From Rapana venosa (lineage: Eukaryota > Mollusca > Gastropoda > Neogastropoda > Muricidae), in assembly GCA_028751875.1 (NCBI GenBank), contig CM054159.1, positions 10,108,764-10,172,763 on the forward strand: a stretch of 64,000 bases of DNA, written 5' to 3'. Positions 1 through 12,027 of the stretch are shown here, piece by piece. The notes under the pieces are model-generated. The model did no database searches, was not told where the DNA came from, and was given only the letters and a program-made list of their open reading frames with translations. Within the stretch, counting starts at the first letter, position 1; the number at the start of each line of letters is the position of its first letter. Made by a program: the position numbers and the translations under genes.

Positions 1-560
1 CCACAGGATACCATCTATCCCCCCCCTCCCCCCACACCCACAAACTGCATACAATAGCTTAATCCCAGAGCCACAGTGTGGTGGTCTAGATTTAATGTGC
101 CTGCCTAAAAAGGAGAAGTTGCGAGTTTGACCCACATTTGAAGCAACCCCCACCCCCAACCACCTATCATTAGACCTTGACTGCAATCTAGGTGCACCAC
201 CTATTAGACCTTGACTGCGATCTAGGTGCTAGGGTTTTTTTCAAATGAGAAATGCTGACATCCCTTGTATAAAAATATGTACCCAACAAAAGAACCCTCT
301 GCCACAAAAATATGTACCCAACAAAAGAACCCTCTGCCACAAGAGTTGTTCCTTAAATTCTGCAGAGGAAAGGCCACTTTCATAAGAAAACGGATACACT
401 TGCAAACAGGAACATTTTTAAATGACTGACAAATTACCCAAGTGACATCGCTTACCCGGTATTAAGCTCAATATCTTTGTGAATTTTTTTTCTTTGGCTA
501 CAGTTATATGAGGTTCATCAATGTTGAGATTGTGCGTCTGCAACCGTTTTGTTTTTTTTA
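1..560. other. AT-rich intergenic DNA with short direct duplications
   Basis: No gene is visible. A perfect 35-bp tandem duplication lies at 271-340 (two adjacent copies starting aaaaatatgtacc). A shorter imperfect duplication containing tagaccttgactgc lies at about 170-232. Around 80-140 there is a weak tRNA-like pattern (ggtctagatttaatg followed by gcgagtttgacc) that may be an old SINE head. Confidence 0.5.
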
Positions 561-890
561 ACCCACCATTAAGTTATCCGCATTAAGACGTGTGCATGTG
601 TTTTTTTCTGATCATGTTATCCATTCCTACCTTCACAAAATGGCCCACCCTTCCAAAAGGCAAAACCCATTGTTAATATGTGTTTAAGATTTACTGCTCG
701 TGTCTGCACATGGGGCCTTCGTCACCCAAAGGGCTTTTGGGAGAGAGGAGTCAGTACTGATACTAACTCCAGGATAAAATTCCCTAACACGGGTACCGCA
801 GTGGTGGCTTGATCCTGGGTCATCAGATCATGAGCAAAAAACTCTTTACCACTAGGGTATCCTCCCCCCTGTATAATGAAAATATGACCA
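560..890 (-). repeat. Diverged tRNA-SINE (family A) copy
   Basis: Read on the minus strand, the stretch contains degenerate versions of the family A body seen clearly at 47451-47787 and 48840-49190: a wording related to 'ccattgtgtgccggtgggaac' at about 630-660, the gaggc/ccatgtg block at about 700-720, and a tRNA-like head at about 800-880 with a gatcctgggtcatcag segment. Divergence is high, so only the family assignment is proposed, not exact ends. Confidence 0.45.
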
Positions 891-2027
891 TAATAATTAA
901 GGTTTGTTTTTTTCATTAACAATGAGGATATGGTGACAGCGATCGTAATATATCTAAACCTTGAGGAGAGCTTCATCTTTTACTAAGTATATAGAGAGCT
1001 TAATCTTTTTCTAAGTATACAAACTAAACTCTTTTTTTTACCAAATATATCTTTTTCAATAGTAATTAAGAATATGGTAATTGAGAACCTGAGAGGGATC
1101 TGTAAATCTGGCTTTGCATTTGATACGATAAATTTTAGTCAAATGTCATGGCTATCCAGTGTTATGTATTATTTATCCTTAGGTATTGATAGAATCTGAA
1201 AAGAGGAAAGGTTTTCTGACCTTCACTTTGTACAGAATGCTGGACATCTTGATTACACTGCATGCAGGCTGGCAGGCAGGCTGGCGTGCTGTCTATGAAT
1301 TTGGTAGCAGCCCCTTGTCAGCAGAATGAAGTAGCAGTGACCGACAGTGTTGGACGTAGCTGCTACCGCCAAGGATTGCACGGCACTGATAGAACACGTA
1401 AATCACAAAATTAAAAGGATACCAAAAGCTAAATGCATACATAAATACAACAAAAATTATACAAATCATATGACAAAAACAAGACCATCTATAGAGTAGA
1501 ACAAAGAAGGGTTGAGTCAAGCCAGCACTAGAAGTATAAAGTGCCCGTAAAAATAAAAAAAACTTTATGAAGGACAAGTACATCTAGCGTTTGCAAGCAA
1601 ATTCAGTTCGTATTTGCTTAGTAACCAATTCTCACCACTCAAATAATAAAACAATGAATTTACAGCTATTATTCATAGACTTGACAAACTTCTGATAGGC
1701 ACAGCTATCATATTTTACGCTTTTCTTCGACGACACCTTGCACTGGAAACACACTCATTGCTATCATTTACTTGGGGGGGGGGGGGGGGGGGGGGGAGAT
1801 TCAGAAACTGCAAAATTTTCTTTTAAACGGAATCACTGCTAAAAAAAACACCGATATTTCGGGGGGGGGATGGTTGGCAGCTATTAATATAATGTTTATT
1901 GGGAAAATTTACTTATTTTCTCACCTGTTACTACTGTATCCACTTGTTTTGCAGTTTGGCATTGGTGATTGTCTTGGCTTTAGAATTGCTGGTAGACCTT
2001 CCACTTAATCTTAATTTCGTTTGCCAG
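890..2027. other. Intergenic stretch with poly-G tract
   Basis: No coding region is supported. It contains AT-rich sequence, a short gcaggctgg motif repeated at about 1264-1285, a run of about 23 G at 1774-1796 and a second G run at about 1861-1869. Poly-G runs of this length are error-prone in sequencing, so their exact length is uncertain. Confidence 0.5.
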
Positions 2028-2268
2028 GAAGTTTGCAGTTTCACTGCTGAGCATGATGCAATTCGAGGGGGGTGGAGGGATGGAAGGATCCCACTGCAGG
2101 ACCATTGCATGACTCTTGCAGATGGAAGCAAGAGTAAAGGACAAATCATACAGGCCAATATTTTTGTTGGAGGCACGTCTGACGTCTGTGATGAACTCGA
2201 CAGCAGTTTCCTGATAGTTCTACCATCATACAGGTCTGTTGCTTGGCACTTTGTTGCCCCTGTAAGCA
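2028..2268 (+). CDS. Candidate internal exon of an unrecognised gene
   Basis: A reading frame of 80 codons is open between a good acceptor (pyrimidine-rich tract ending ttgccag at 2027) and a good donor (agca|gtaagta at 2269). Translation starts EVCSFTAEHDAIRGG and includes ADGSKSKGQIIQANIFVGG and LIVLPSYRSVAWHFVAP. The amino-acid mix looks coding and has no low complexity, but I do not recognise the family. No partner exon was found nearby, so this could be an isolated exon of a gene with long introns, a pseudo-exon, or chance. The 241-bp length would shift phase by one base. Confidence 0.35.
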
Positions 2269-3038
2269 GTAAGTAATAATCAGTATCACTGAACTGTCAT
2301 CTTTTGTATCCTAAAATAGATATTACCATCACTATAAAACATACTTTATCACTTACTGATGTCACATTTTACCAAGATTGTTTAATTTGAATGCAACGAG
2401 TTCAACAAAATAATCTGTCATTCTGAAAGTCGGCCCTTGGACAAAAATAATGCTCGTATTCAAACTGAACATTCTTTACTCAAATGGGGGAGGTTATATT
2501 TAAAACCATGCCCACACAAAGAAGTATATTCAAACTAACTTTTAATAGTAAGTGTCCCGCCATTTAAGGTAATAAAAGAAAAAATAAGAAAAAATAAAAC
2601 ACTCTCAGAAAAAAATACCCTTAATACCCTTAAATCCCATGAAGTGGAAAGACACTACTTAAAAGGCTTTAAAAAAGTTGCATACAGTGTAAATCTTACT
2701 CTGCAACTATTTGAGTACTACATAAGATTTGTGTACTCAAAAAGAAGAAAGCATCTCCTTTACATCAAACATGATGTAATTAGAAACAGATCAATACTCT
2801 AAAATTGTTCCGATTAAACGCAACCTTTCAAGTCACTATTTTCTCAAAGGCACACTATATGGCTATACTTACACCTGCAAATGATAAAAACATGATATTA
2901 TATCCATCTAAAAAGATAAATTTGTTTTATGACAAAACTTGAGTTCCTCATAAACAGGCTTAAAACACAGAGGTATCAAACTGTGCAACAACGTCAGCTC
3001 AACCACAGATGTGCAATTCTGTATACATGTACACTCAC
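2269..3038. other. AT-rich non-coding stretch
   Basis: Only AT-rich sequence with short A runs is visible; no repeat family or coding region could be supported here. Confidence 0.5.
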
Positions 3039-3160
3039 CTGTAGTTGACTCTGATGGACCAAACTCCACGCTGAGACCAGCCATAATACACAGACCCAAG
3101 GCGATGAACTTTCACATGATCCGTAAGATGGCTAACCACCATGTTAAAGACTCCCGTGAA
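3039..3160 (-). CDS. Weak candidate exon (minus strand)
   Basis: On the minus strand an open frame (FNMVVSHLTDHVKVHRLG, then VYYGWSQRGVWSIRVNY) ends at a strong donor, ctacag|gtgagt, with the exon side at 3039. The upstream acceptor is unclear; a pyrimidine-rich tract ends in gggag near 3160. I do not recognise the product. The strand is opposite to the candidate exon at 2028-2268, so at most one of the two need be real. Confidence 0.2.
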
Positions 3161-3499
3161 TGAACAAGGGCAGACAGGAAAGACCACAGTAAAGTGTGAA
3201 AGAGGACCCAAGTTGCAATCAATCTTAAGCACTTAGTCCTTCTGTAGCAAATGTTTTCTGCAATCGTTATCACTAAGTCTGCTAATGATTTCTAAACGTA
3301 GGAAATTTTCTTACTCTTTTTGAGTTCCTATATTTTCTTGTCACTTTTGAGTTTTTTATTTCTTTGTTTTACTGGTTTTATAATCTTTATCATATTTATA
3401 TTATATCACTCGTTCCCTTTTTTAAGATTATCTATCGTTTTATTTCATTTCTATTCTCTTTTTCGATGTTTTGAATTGGTTTTCATTGGTACTCCTTTT

Positions 3500-5270
3500 T
3501 GCACCTTTTTTTAGGTTTTGACTTTGGTTTAAGGTTTAGCTTTACATTTTTAAAGTTTCAATTTTCAGTTTTGCGCTGTTGCCAGTTTGGTTTGGTTTTA
3601 GGTTTAGTTTTAAGTGTCAGTGTTTAGGTTTTTGTTTGAAATAAATATAAAGGTTTGATTTATGTTTTAGTTCCATGTTTCGGTTTTGCTTCGGTTCTCA
3701 CCTCTTACCACGGGTTTTTTTTTAAGTTTGATTTAAGATTTAATTTTAAGTTTTACTTTAAAGTTTTAGTTTTAAGTTTTGCGCTGTTGCAGTTTGGTTT
3801 GGTTTTAGGTTTCGTTTTAAGTGTCAGTGTTTAGGTTTTTGTTTGAAATAAATATAAAGGTTTGATTTATGTTTTAGTTCCATGTTTAGGTTTTGCTTCG
3901 GTTCTCACCTCTTGCCACGGTTTTTTTTTTTAGTTTGATTTAAGATTTAATTTTAAGTTTTACTTTAAAGTTTTAGTTTTTTAAGTTTTTGTTTGAATAA
4001 ATTTAAAGGTTTGATTTATGTTTTAGTTTCATGTTTAGGTTTTGGTTTGGTTCTCACCTTTTGCCAGGTTCTTGTGTTTTGTTTGTGTTTTGGTTTTGAA
4101 GTTTGGTTTAAGGTTTTAAGTTTTAGTTTCAGGTTTAAAGTTTTAGTTTTTAAGGTTTTGCTTGAATCAGTTTTGTTTTAAGGTTTAGTTTAATGTTTAG
4201 TTTCGGGGTTGATTTTGGCCTTTTGCCAGTTTGGTTTGGTTTGGTTTAAGGTTTAGTTTCAAGTTTTAATTCAAGGTTTAGGTTTAGTTTTAAGTTTTTG
4301 TTTTAGTTTTGTTTTAAGGTTTAGTTTATGTTTATTTTTTGGGTTGGTTTTGACCTTTTACCAGTTTTGTTTTAGTTTGGTTTTTAAAGTTTGGTTTAAA
4401 GTTTAGTTTCACGTTTTAGTTTAGGTTTAAGTTTTAGTTGTTAGGATTTTGTTTTAATTAGTTTTGTTTTAAGGTTGAATTCATGTTTTAGTTCTTTGAT
4501 TTGGTTCAGATTATCTTTGGCCAGTTTGGTTTGGTTTGATTTTTATAGTTTGGTTTACGGTTTAGTTTCAAGTTTTGGTTTACGGTTTAAAGTTTTAGTT
4601 TTTAAGTTTTTGTTTGATTTGTTTAAAAGTTTAATCTATAATTTATTTTAAAGCTTAGATTTTGGTTTTTTTATTTTTATTTTTATCAGTTATTGCTTTA
4701 CAGATTTTAGTTCCGAAAAGTTGTTTGCTGTAATTTCATTTCCTTTAGTTTACTTTGTTATACGTTTAAAGTTTGTGAGTTTTAGTTTCAAAGTTTTAGT
4801 TTATCCACCTCTACAATCAATTATATGGTCTGTTTACTGTTCTCATTTCCTTTAGTTAGTGGCTTAGTTATAGGTTTTACGTTTATGATTTTCAAAGTTT
4901 TAGTTTCTTCACCTCTAGTCAACTCTATTGTCTGCTTCCTGCTACTTCCTTTAGTTTGTAAAGCTTAGTTATAGGATTTACGTTTATGAATTTCAAAGTT
5001 TTTAGTGTATTCACCTCTTTGGTCAACTCTTATTATCTGCTTACTGTTCTCATTTCCTTTACTTTGTGGCTTTGTTATAGGTTTTACGTTTACGAGTTTC
5101 AAAGGTTTAGTTTCTTCACCTCTAAAGTCAACTCTGCTTACTGTTATTTCCTTTAGTTTGTCATTTAGTTACAAGTTTTACCTTTATGGAAAAAAAAGTT
5201 TTACCTTTCTGAGTTTTAAAGTTTTAGTTTCTCCACCTCTGCAGTCAATTCTACTGTCCTCTTACTGCTC
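3500..5270. repeat. Degenerate T-rich tandem satellite
   Basis: About 1.8 kb of T/G-rich sequence built from variants of ggtttagttttaag. Two layers are visible. From about 3570 a unit of about 208 bp repeats (tgcgctgttgc at 3570 and again at 3779, with ggtttgatttatgttttag and gttctcacctcttacca in each), decaying towards 4560. From about 4795 to 5270 a different unit of about 105-115 bp repeats about five times, carrying cacctct, tcaactct, cattcctttagtttg and ggttttacgtttatga. Almost all C and A are on the other strand, so base skew is strong. Confidence 0.8.
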
Positions 5271-6094
5271 TCAGTTTTTGTCCTACACAGCATTTCAAAT
5301 CAAGCGAGTCATGTCGACTCTTCCTTGTTATCAAATTAATCACCTATGTCCACAGTTCTGTGGCTCAACCCTGTAGGATATGAAAATATGCAATTGTTTC
5401 TAATGCCGTAAGGAGTGGGGAATCAAACTCATTCCCCCATCTAGATGACCAAGATATAGTTAAGGCCTAGATCCCCCAGGACACGAAACCATCTAAGGGG
5501 CTAGTTTCACACCCTTCAGAGCTTTGCTGAAGCCTTTCCTCACTGCTCTAACCTGTATCCTTCAATTTTCATCCACAGCTGCCTCAACAAAGTAATCGGT
5601 GACTAAGATCATGTGAACAGTTCATTGGCCTTGTCTCTTAGTACCATAGCCTTGCCATAATTATGTGCCCTTCACAAGTTGATCAATGATGCTGGCATGA
5701 ACCTGAAAACAAGGGCATAAATAACTATACAAAATATGTACATCTTCCCTAAATTTCTTTGGGAGTCATTTTGGATGCTCACGCACTAAAGAGCTCTTCA
5801 CCAAATTCATTTGTCAGGTCAGAGCAACAGCCTGGTTCTCTGCAAATGGTTTGCATGTCTGTTTTACAAAACTGTTGGTTAAGTCTGTCTCCTCCAATAA
5901 TCATCTGAATATTTCTGTTTAAGCAATGTCGCTGTAAAAGTTTTGTGTCTTCATAGCAAACACTCGTTTTTGATGGATGTAAGCAGATCTTTACATATAC
6001 CCATGTAATGGGTTGGTGCCTTACCTTAGTGATGTGTTCAATTTATCTATATTGTGATAAGCATTTCTATGGCTTGAATTCTTTCTAAAACTGT
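5271..6094. other. Non-coding stretch, possible SINE head
   Basis: No gene is visible. On the minus strand at about 5405-5460 there is a box-B-like gagtttgattcccc motif preceded by ggtcatctag, which may be a worn tRNA-like SINE head; nothing else could be assigned. Confidence 0.35.
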
Positions 6095-6096
6095 TC

Positions 6097-6275
6097 TCAT
6101 GGTCCATGTTTGCATACAAGCAAGAAAATAAAATACATCAGTGCATGCAGGAGCCTCATCTTGTTTTCAAGATAATTTTGTCCTTGATGGTTAGGTTCAA
6201 GTCTCACTAGTGCTGAAGGTGTTTTTGCTGCTCTTGGTAAGATTTCTGGTTTGGATCCCTCATGGAATATTGAAG
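6097..6275 (-). pseudogene. LINE ORF2 fragment (non-LTR retrotransposon)
   Basis: The minus strand encodes EGSKPEILPRAAKTPSALVR and then KMRLLHALMYFIFLLVCKHG. This pattern matches the segment after the reverse transcriptase in many RTE/Jockey-type LINEs (a 'GSKPEI-RI-QT-AL-L' stretch followed by 'K-RL---L---IFLYACE'). It is a short relic with no promoter or intact ends. The clade cannot be assigned from this length. Confidence 0.6.
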
Positions 6276-7670
6276 AAAACCAGAAAATTATACAACAGAC
6301 ATAAGGCAAAACAAATGTTAAAAAATAGCCTTCTGTACATGACAGTATCTTGATACGACTTCTATAGGATCTTGTTATCAACGTCTTTTACTCCAATTTT
6401 TTTTTAATTTAAAATACGTTTCTTTACTCTAAATTAATTGAAATACATAGTTTCTAACTCTGGCCATTAGACCTGCAAATCAAGCTTCATATCGCATACA
6501 AAATATGATTAATCACCGAGGTCATTTCACACCTTATCTCCTAAACTGCATCTTGCTTGTGGTCTTAATCCTCCAAACTGACATTACCGAATTTGTCCAA
6601 GTTTCGTTTTACAAAAGCAATGCAGCTGGCAGTCCACATCTGTCAGTTTTCCCCACTTTCAGCTACTCTTGGTGCTGTCTATTCCATCCCGTCCCAACCC
6701 AGTTGGGGCCACCTGGTGCTAACTATAGCAGGAACTGGCCACATTTAGACTAGGTAAAACTAAAAGGAAAGGGTGTGCTAATTTTAGCATTGGGCCATGG
6801 ACCCATGACCGAGTTATGCTACATTTGTGCATTGTGAGTTTCCACTTGATCAAGAATTTGATCATTCTTGTTAAAAATGACAGATTTTTTAAAGCATCAC
6901 ATTATAATAAACGTGTGGACATGTCTGTGTCCAGATACAAAGGAATAGGGGGGGCAAGCTGAGTGCAACTGGACAGCTTTCTATATTTGCAGCTTAAGAC
7001 ACCATTAGAAGTGTCAAAATTAAAGTTGCTGGTACCTTTTTGAGATGAATAATGCAGCTCTCTGCTTGTGGTAAGCAGAGGGATACTTTTGAACAGGTAT
7101 GGTAAACTTACAGATACTTTTGAACAGGACTTTTTCTTCCAAGTACTTTTTTAAACTATGATTTCCATTATCCAATGCGGCCGTCTTAGTTCTGAACCCG
7201 TACTAGCTGACTAAATCTGCAATTCTTTGATGATTACTGCTCAAGCACAAGTTCTACTTCCCACCAGTGCAACACAAACAGTGATACAGCCACCAACGTA
7301 TAAGAAACAGGAACTACCTTGTTACACAAGATTAACGAGATGACCAAATCTACAGCTATCAAATACACTGGCAATATCCACATTTTCCCCATCAAAAAAA
7401 TTTATTAGTATTCAGACAAAATGTAGATTTCATGTATCCAACTTTTTTTTTCCAGGATTGAGGGGGCGGGGGGGGTGGGAATACTGTCAAAACTTGTCAA
7501 CAATCTAAAATACATGTTTAAAAGTTATTGTACACTATGACAAGTGACAAGATTTCTTCAGGATTTATTTAAATGCAAAAGTTGAAAGATCAGGTGCTAC
7601 TGAAAACAGCCCCCAACAAGTATCACTAACCTGAAACATTTTGCACATGCCACCCGATGATTTTACGGTT
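6276..7670. other. Non-coding stretch
   Basis: No coding region or repeat family is supported. A short direct duplication (gatacttttgaacagg at about 7082 and 7113) is the only structure seen. Confidence 0.5.
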
Positions 7671-7675
7671 AATAT

Positions 7676-7755
7676 ATTGGGCAGATTGGCTCAGTGGGTG
7701 TTTGACACTTGATCCAAGAGGCATGGGTTTGCATCTCACTGTTAGCCAGCAGAAA
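7676..7755 (+). repeat. tRNA-like SINE head
   Basis: The sequence ttggctcagtgggtg resembles an RNA polymerase III box A and gggtttgcatctcac, about 35 bp later, resembles box B. Spacing fits a tRNA-derived SINE head. The body that follows is not recognisable, so this is probably a truncated or old copy. Confidence 0.45.
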
Positions 7756-8584
7756 GGTGTAGCCATTTGAAACTTCCAGACTGCAAAAAGATTTTTGTTA
7801 AGAACTTAATTACATGAAGTTTAACAGTATACTTAACAGACATGGGTATGTCAAAGCATACACTTCTACAGACTCAAAATCGCTTAACACCATTTTAGAT
7901 GAGGTTAAACCAGAATATCACAGCTTTCATAGCAAGGTACTTGAAAACAAGCATGCATGAAAACTAATCCAATATGCACCGATTGTTCCTCGATGATTCC
8001 CCTGTGTGGTGCTTGACACAGACTAGTCTTAACAATAGCTTCCAAACTATTAGCCCATTTCCATTGTACATTGACCCAAAAGCTCCTTTGTGAGGTCACC
8101 GAGAGCCATCAAGCTTGGTTTCAATAAAGGCTCTTTAGATAGCACAGACTAGATGGGATTGCTAATTATTTTCTGCCAAAATGGGTGTCATGTGGAAATT
8201 ATACTCGTTCCTTTGACATTTGGTGTACTGCTAGAAATTACTTCTTTTTCTTCCATTTTCAAGCTTTCTGAGTGACTTTGATAAAACATTCCAGAGTGAT
8301 CTGAACTACTCTCGTTTCAGGTCTTTAACCACTGCGACATGGTCTGATGTGTCTGGCTAACAACCAATTAAATCAGAAGAACCTGGGCATGTATGTAACT
8401 ATTTCTAAACTGATTTACAGTATCACTGCTACAAGCTAAGTGAAGAACACACCCAAGTTTGAGACCAGAGTTCGTCGATCAAAAAAATAAAACTGAATTT
8501 AATACTGTATGCAACCTGCAATCTTCTTATGTGTACTTCCATTTGTAAGCATTGTGCACGTGTATGCATTTGTTTGGGTGTATG

Positions 8585-8585
<1 letters not shown>
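7756..8585. other. Non-coding stretch
   Basis: No feature supported; ordinary AT-rich sequence. Confidence 0.5.
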
Positions 8586-8635
<50 letters not shown>

Positions 8636-8712
8636 GTGTGTGTGCGTGTGTGCGTGCGTGCGTGCGTGTGTGTGTGCGTGCGTGTGCGCGTGCGTGCGCG
8701 TTGTGTGTGTGA
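8586..8712. repeat. (GT)n microsatellite with GTGC variants
   Basis: A run of about 60 bp of pure gt is followed by a degenerating gtgc/gtgcgt array. Open frames of Cys-Val or Thr-His repeats across it are products of the repeat and not genes. Confidence 0.95.
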
Positions 8713-9689
8713 TTCCCATGCAAAACGATTGTGAGGCTTGGAAAATCAGTACTTTTTCACATTATAAAACTAATTTTACCAGTTTGCATAGCAACTTTCT
8801 TATTCTTTATTCCCTGGCAATGCTAAATGCTTTGTTCTCCCTGGTAATGCTAAATGCTTTTGTACAATATGAGACTTCAATTCAGTCTTCAATCTAGTGA
8901 TACTTAGACTAAAACTTCACTTCTTTCTGCTCCAGCCTATGCTGCACACAAATTCTCTATATTGTTGGGCATGATGTAGAATTATAAGGCTCTGATACAG
9001 CTGTACTGTGTTTTAGTAATTTTTGCACTTTCACTTTTTTCGCACATTCACCCACACCTTCAAATATATCCCATCATTTTTAGGCGTTTCATCTATCACA
9101 ATTTATCTTGTGATAAAAAAAATTCTCTCATAAAAAAGCATTAACTAAACCCTTTGTCCTACAATTCACGCATGTCGTGGCTTGTGTTTGTATAAAAAAA
9201 ATTATTAAAAAAAAACTACCCACATGCCTCAGTAGCTTGAATATACTACTCTCTCAGCTTTCCTCATGACAATCCTTGGAAATAGACCTACAAAGTTTTA
9301 AGTAACCTAAACAAACCAAATTGCCACCAGTTCTGTGATTACTTTCAACTTCAAGCTCTGTTCTGTGTTTGTTGAACTGGTCTACCGTTTTTTTTCTCTG
9401 ATTTGTGGCTTTTCAAAGTGAAACCACCAGGCCATAAAACTGACACACTCCAATGACGGCAAGTCCATAAGTCAAATGTGCCCGGTTAATGCAACTCAGA
9501 ATTTGAAAACTGCTTAGATCCACATTGAGCCTGGTGGCGGGTGCATCAAAACAAAATTTTATAGTTTACCTCATCCTCAAGCGATAAAAAATGCCAAACA
9601 GCTTTACACTAGTATGACTAGGGCTGAATACACTTACCTGCTCTTTAGTTTAAACCGAAAACCAGTGCCTACAACTATGACAAACATTT
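8713..9689. other. Non-coding stretch
   Basis: A 25-bp-scale direct duplication (ctggcaatgctaaatgcttt then ctggtaatgctaaatgcttt) lies at about 8814-8862. Nothing else could be assigned. Confidence 0.45.
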
Positions 9690-9800
9690 TCAGTCTCTGT
9701 GGCAAACTAAAATGGCGGGATTCGTGTGCAGCTATCACCCTCCTGGCCCCAAAGCACGGGTTCAAGTGTCTCGGCATGCGCAAAAATGAGTTTTATTCAC
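9690..9800. promoter_or_regulatory. Promoter-like patch (YY1/E2F and NRF-1-like motifs)
   Basis: Within otherwise AT-rich DNA, ctaaaatggcgggattcg carries overlapping YY1-like (aaatggcgg) and E2F-like (tcccgccat on the minus strand) patterns, and ggcatgcgca at about 9774 resembles an NRF-1 site. Such clusters are common at housekeeping promoters in animals. No confident first exon follows on either strand, so this remains a pattern-based suggestion. Confidence 0.25.
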
Positions 9801-10754
9801 GCCTATCATTTGTGACCAATCAGAAACAAGAACTGGAACTGGGTCTTCGTTGTTTTTTAAACGACTAAACCGGTTGGTTATAATGAACATACGGAAAGCA
9901 AAGCGTTTCCTTTTTTTCCTGTTATAAAGTAGACAGCGGAGAGTACTAGAATAGTCGATGGTATCAAATGTGACTTTGCTCTGATTTTTTTCTTGTTTCC
10001 TTTTAAATAAATATTTCATCTTAGAATTTTTTTGGCCTCCTTTATATTCAGTTACGCTATGTGTGACGCGACATTATCACGGCTTACGGTTCCGCCAGTA
10101 ATCGCCCTAATAAAGCACGGGTACAAAGAGAGGAGGGTAGAAGTGGGATGGAGGGGGATAGTGAAAAGTTGCCAAAATAACCCTCTCCATCCTCACCCAT
10201 GTCTCCCACCTTTACTGTTCCTTTTACATAACATTTTTTTTTAATCTATTTTATTGTAAGAATCCTAATCAGGAAAGATTGTCCACCCCCTCTCTCTTTA
10301 AAACAGGAGAGGCTCCACCCCATCCCCCACCCCCATCTCTGCAATTTGATAATTTGAAGTAGTTTCGAAATGGGAAGAATTCTAAATAACAAATCGAAGT
10401 CTACAGCTCGGCTGATTTTGTCAGCCATAAAAGGTTCTATCAGAGAAGTGCTTTCAAACCTGGAGGAGGCAGGAAAGGACTGAACACGAAATAATAAGAA
10501 AAAAAAAAAAGGGGGGGGGGGGGGGGGCGGTATTGAAAGCTTAGCCAGGAGAGGGAGCGGGGGGAGGGGGGGGCGGGTTACAGCTCTGGAAGGATCTTTT
10601 GAAATTGTATTTTGAAAAACGTGACAACCTGCATTAGGAGTAGGTCCCATAATCACAAATCGGAAAAATCAATAACAATAATTAATGAAAAAGAATATGC
10701 CTGTCCTGACAGAACATAGTGTGGTGTAGTGAAGTGTACAAGCCTACTACTTTC
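9801..10754. other. Non-coding stretch with poly-A/poly-G tract
   Basis: An A-run joins a G-run at about 10499-10527 and a G-rich patch follows to about 10575. No gene or repeat family is assigned. Confidence 0.45.
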
Positions 10755-10970
10755 AGTCACGGATGATTTGTTTGCGTGAAATTCGGGTTCCCTTCCATGA
10801 AGAAAGTGCATCGCCACAAGAGCAGCGCCACACCTTTAAACAAATATTTTCTTTCTTGCATGTGTGTTTGTTTCCCTACGACAGTGGCTGTTTTCTTTCA
10901 GACTCTTGCCAGGGACAACTCTCTTGCTGCCACGGCTTCTTTTATATGCGCCCATGCATTCTGTAGCCTA
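10755..10970 (-). repeat. Truncated SINE, family E
   Basis: The plus-strand text matches the left two thirds of the family E copy at 46838-47335: cagtcacggatga...gtgaaattcgggt, then tttgtttccctacgacagtgg, then ttgccagggacaactctctt. The tRNA-like head, which would lie to the right because the element is in minus orientation, is missing; a family A copy starts there instead. Confidence 0.75.
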
Positions 10971-10979
10971 TTATTTAAA

Positions 10980-11350
10980 AAACATGACGTGTGCTATAAT
11001 CGAGTGGTTAAGACCATTCGACTTCAATCCCAATGGGTGTGTGAATTCGTGTTCAAGCCACCACCGAGACACCCATTCAAGGGGATTTTTTTTCCTCTTG
11101 AATTAACATCAATGCCAACTGCAATCTCCGAAAATCCTTCGGATGGGACTATAACTGAGGTTCCATGCGCAAACGCACTCAGAACATCTTGCGCACTCGT
11201 TAAAAACTGTTCCACCTTTCTGAAGAGTAGGCCATAGCGTACCAGTGGGAAAGGATGACAAAATGTACAAACTGCATTCACACGGGGACTGGATGGGGTT
11301 TTTTTTAAAAAAGCACGTGAGTGCTTATTCCATTATTAGCAGAATAAAAG
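10980..11350 (+). repeat. tRNA-derived SINE, family A
   Basis: The tRNA-like head (ataatcgagtggttaagac) is followed by the family A body: caaggggatttttttt, tccttcggatgggactata, agaacatcttgcgcac, gagtaggcca, and the family A tail agtgcttattccattatt with agaataaaagaat. The head carries an extra insertion compared with the 48.8-kb copy. A (CA)n microsatellite is grown directly on its 3' end. Confidence 0.8.
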
Positions 11351-11354
11351 AATA

Positions 11355-11392
<38 letters not shown>

Positions 11393-11393
11393 G

Positions 11394-11444
<51 letters not shown>

Positions 11445-11460
11445 GCACGCACACACACTC
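11355..11460. repeat. (CA)n microsatellite
   Basis: About 100 bp of ca repeats broken by gcacgcacgc interruptions, abutting the 3' end of the preceding SINE copy. Confidence 0.95.
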
Positions 11461-11546
11461 CAACATTGTTAGGAAATGTCATAGAAAAAATACTGATACC
11501 CTATGTTTCATTTAAAAATATCGTTATTAAGTAATATCGAATGCGC

Positions 11547-11551
<5 letters not shown>

Positions 11552-11594
<43 letters not shown>
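11552..11594. repeat. (CT)n microsatellite
   Basis: About 42 bp of pure ct. Confidence 0.95.
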
Positions 11595-11597
<3 letters not shown>

Positions 11598-11734
11598 CAT
11601 CCTCCGACGTCACAGAATTGTTGTTGTTTTTCTCTCATTCAATGGAGACAACATGTTGTTATGCAAAAAGCATGTACATAAATGAAAGAACAATTTCAAT
11701 ATAACTTCAAAGCGTGGCAACTTTTGTTTAATGT

Positions 11735-11790
11735 ACACCTTTGGCCTTGCTCACATTGATAACTGACAAGCTTTTGGCTTGGACCAGTGC
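11735..11790. repeat. Fragment of repeat family D
   Basis: The text attgataactgacaagctt and tttggcttggaccag matches one end of the family D copies at 48178-48525 and 61488-61845 (which read tcaataactgacacagctt and tttggcctgggcca). Confidence 0.5.
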
Positions 11791-11819
11791 AGTATATGCA
11801 GTGTGAGACAGATCTCAAC

Positions 11820-11880
11820 CCTCCCCTCCCCCTTCCCTCCACACCCCCCCCCCCCCCCCCCCCCCCCCCCCACCCCCCAC
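11820..11880. repeat. Poly-C tract
   Basis: C-rich tract with about 26 consecutive C (about 11845-11871). Confidence 0.9.
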
Positions 11881-12027
11881 CCCCTACCCCTCCAGTCTCA
11901 GTTCCGGGCTAGTTACCTTTGTCAGCCGAAGAAGGTGTCAACGAAAACACGAAAAGCAAAAAGAAAAAAAATGAAGTAAAAATAGGGCAGACATTGTTGT
12001 AAACTTATATATCTTTGTCATAGTGTT

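Noticed and set aside
3320..5376. Several Phe/Leu-rich plus-strand frames that could suggest membrane proteins
   Set aside because: Composition comes from the T-rich satellite; frames start and stop with the repeat and have no splice signals.
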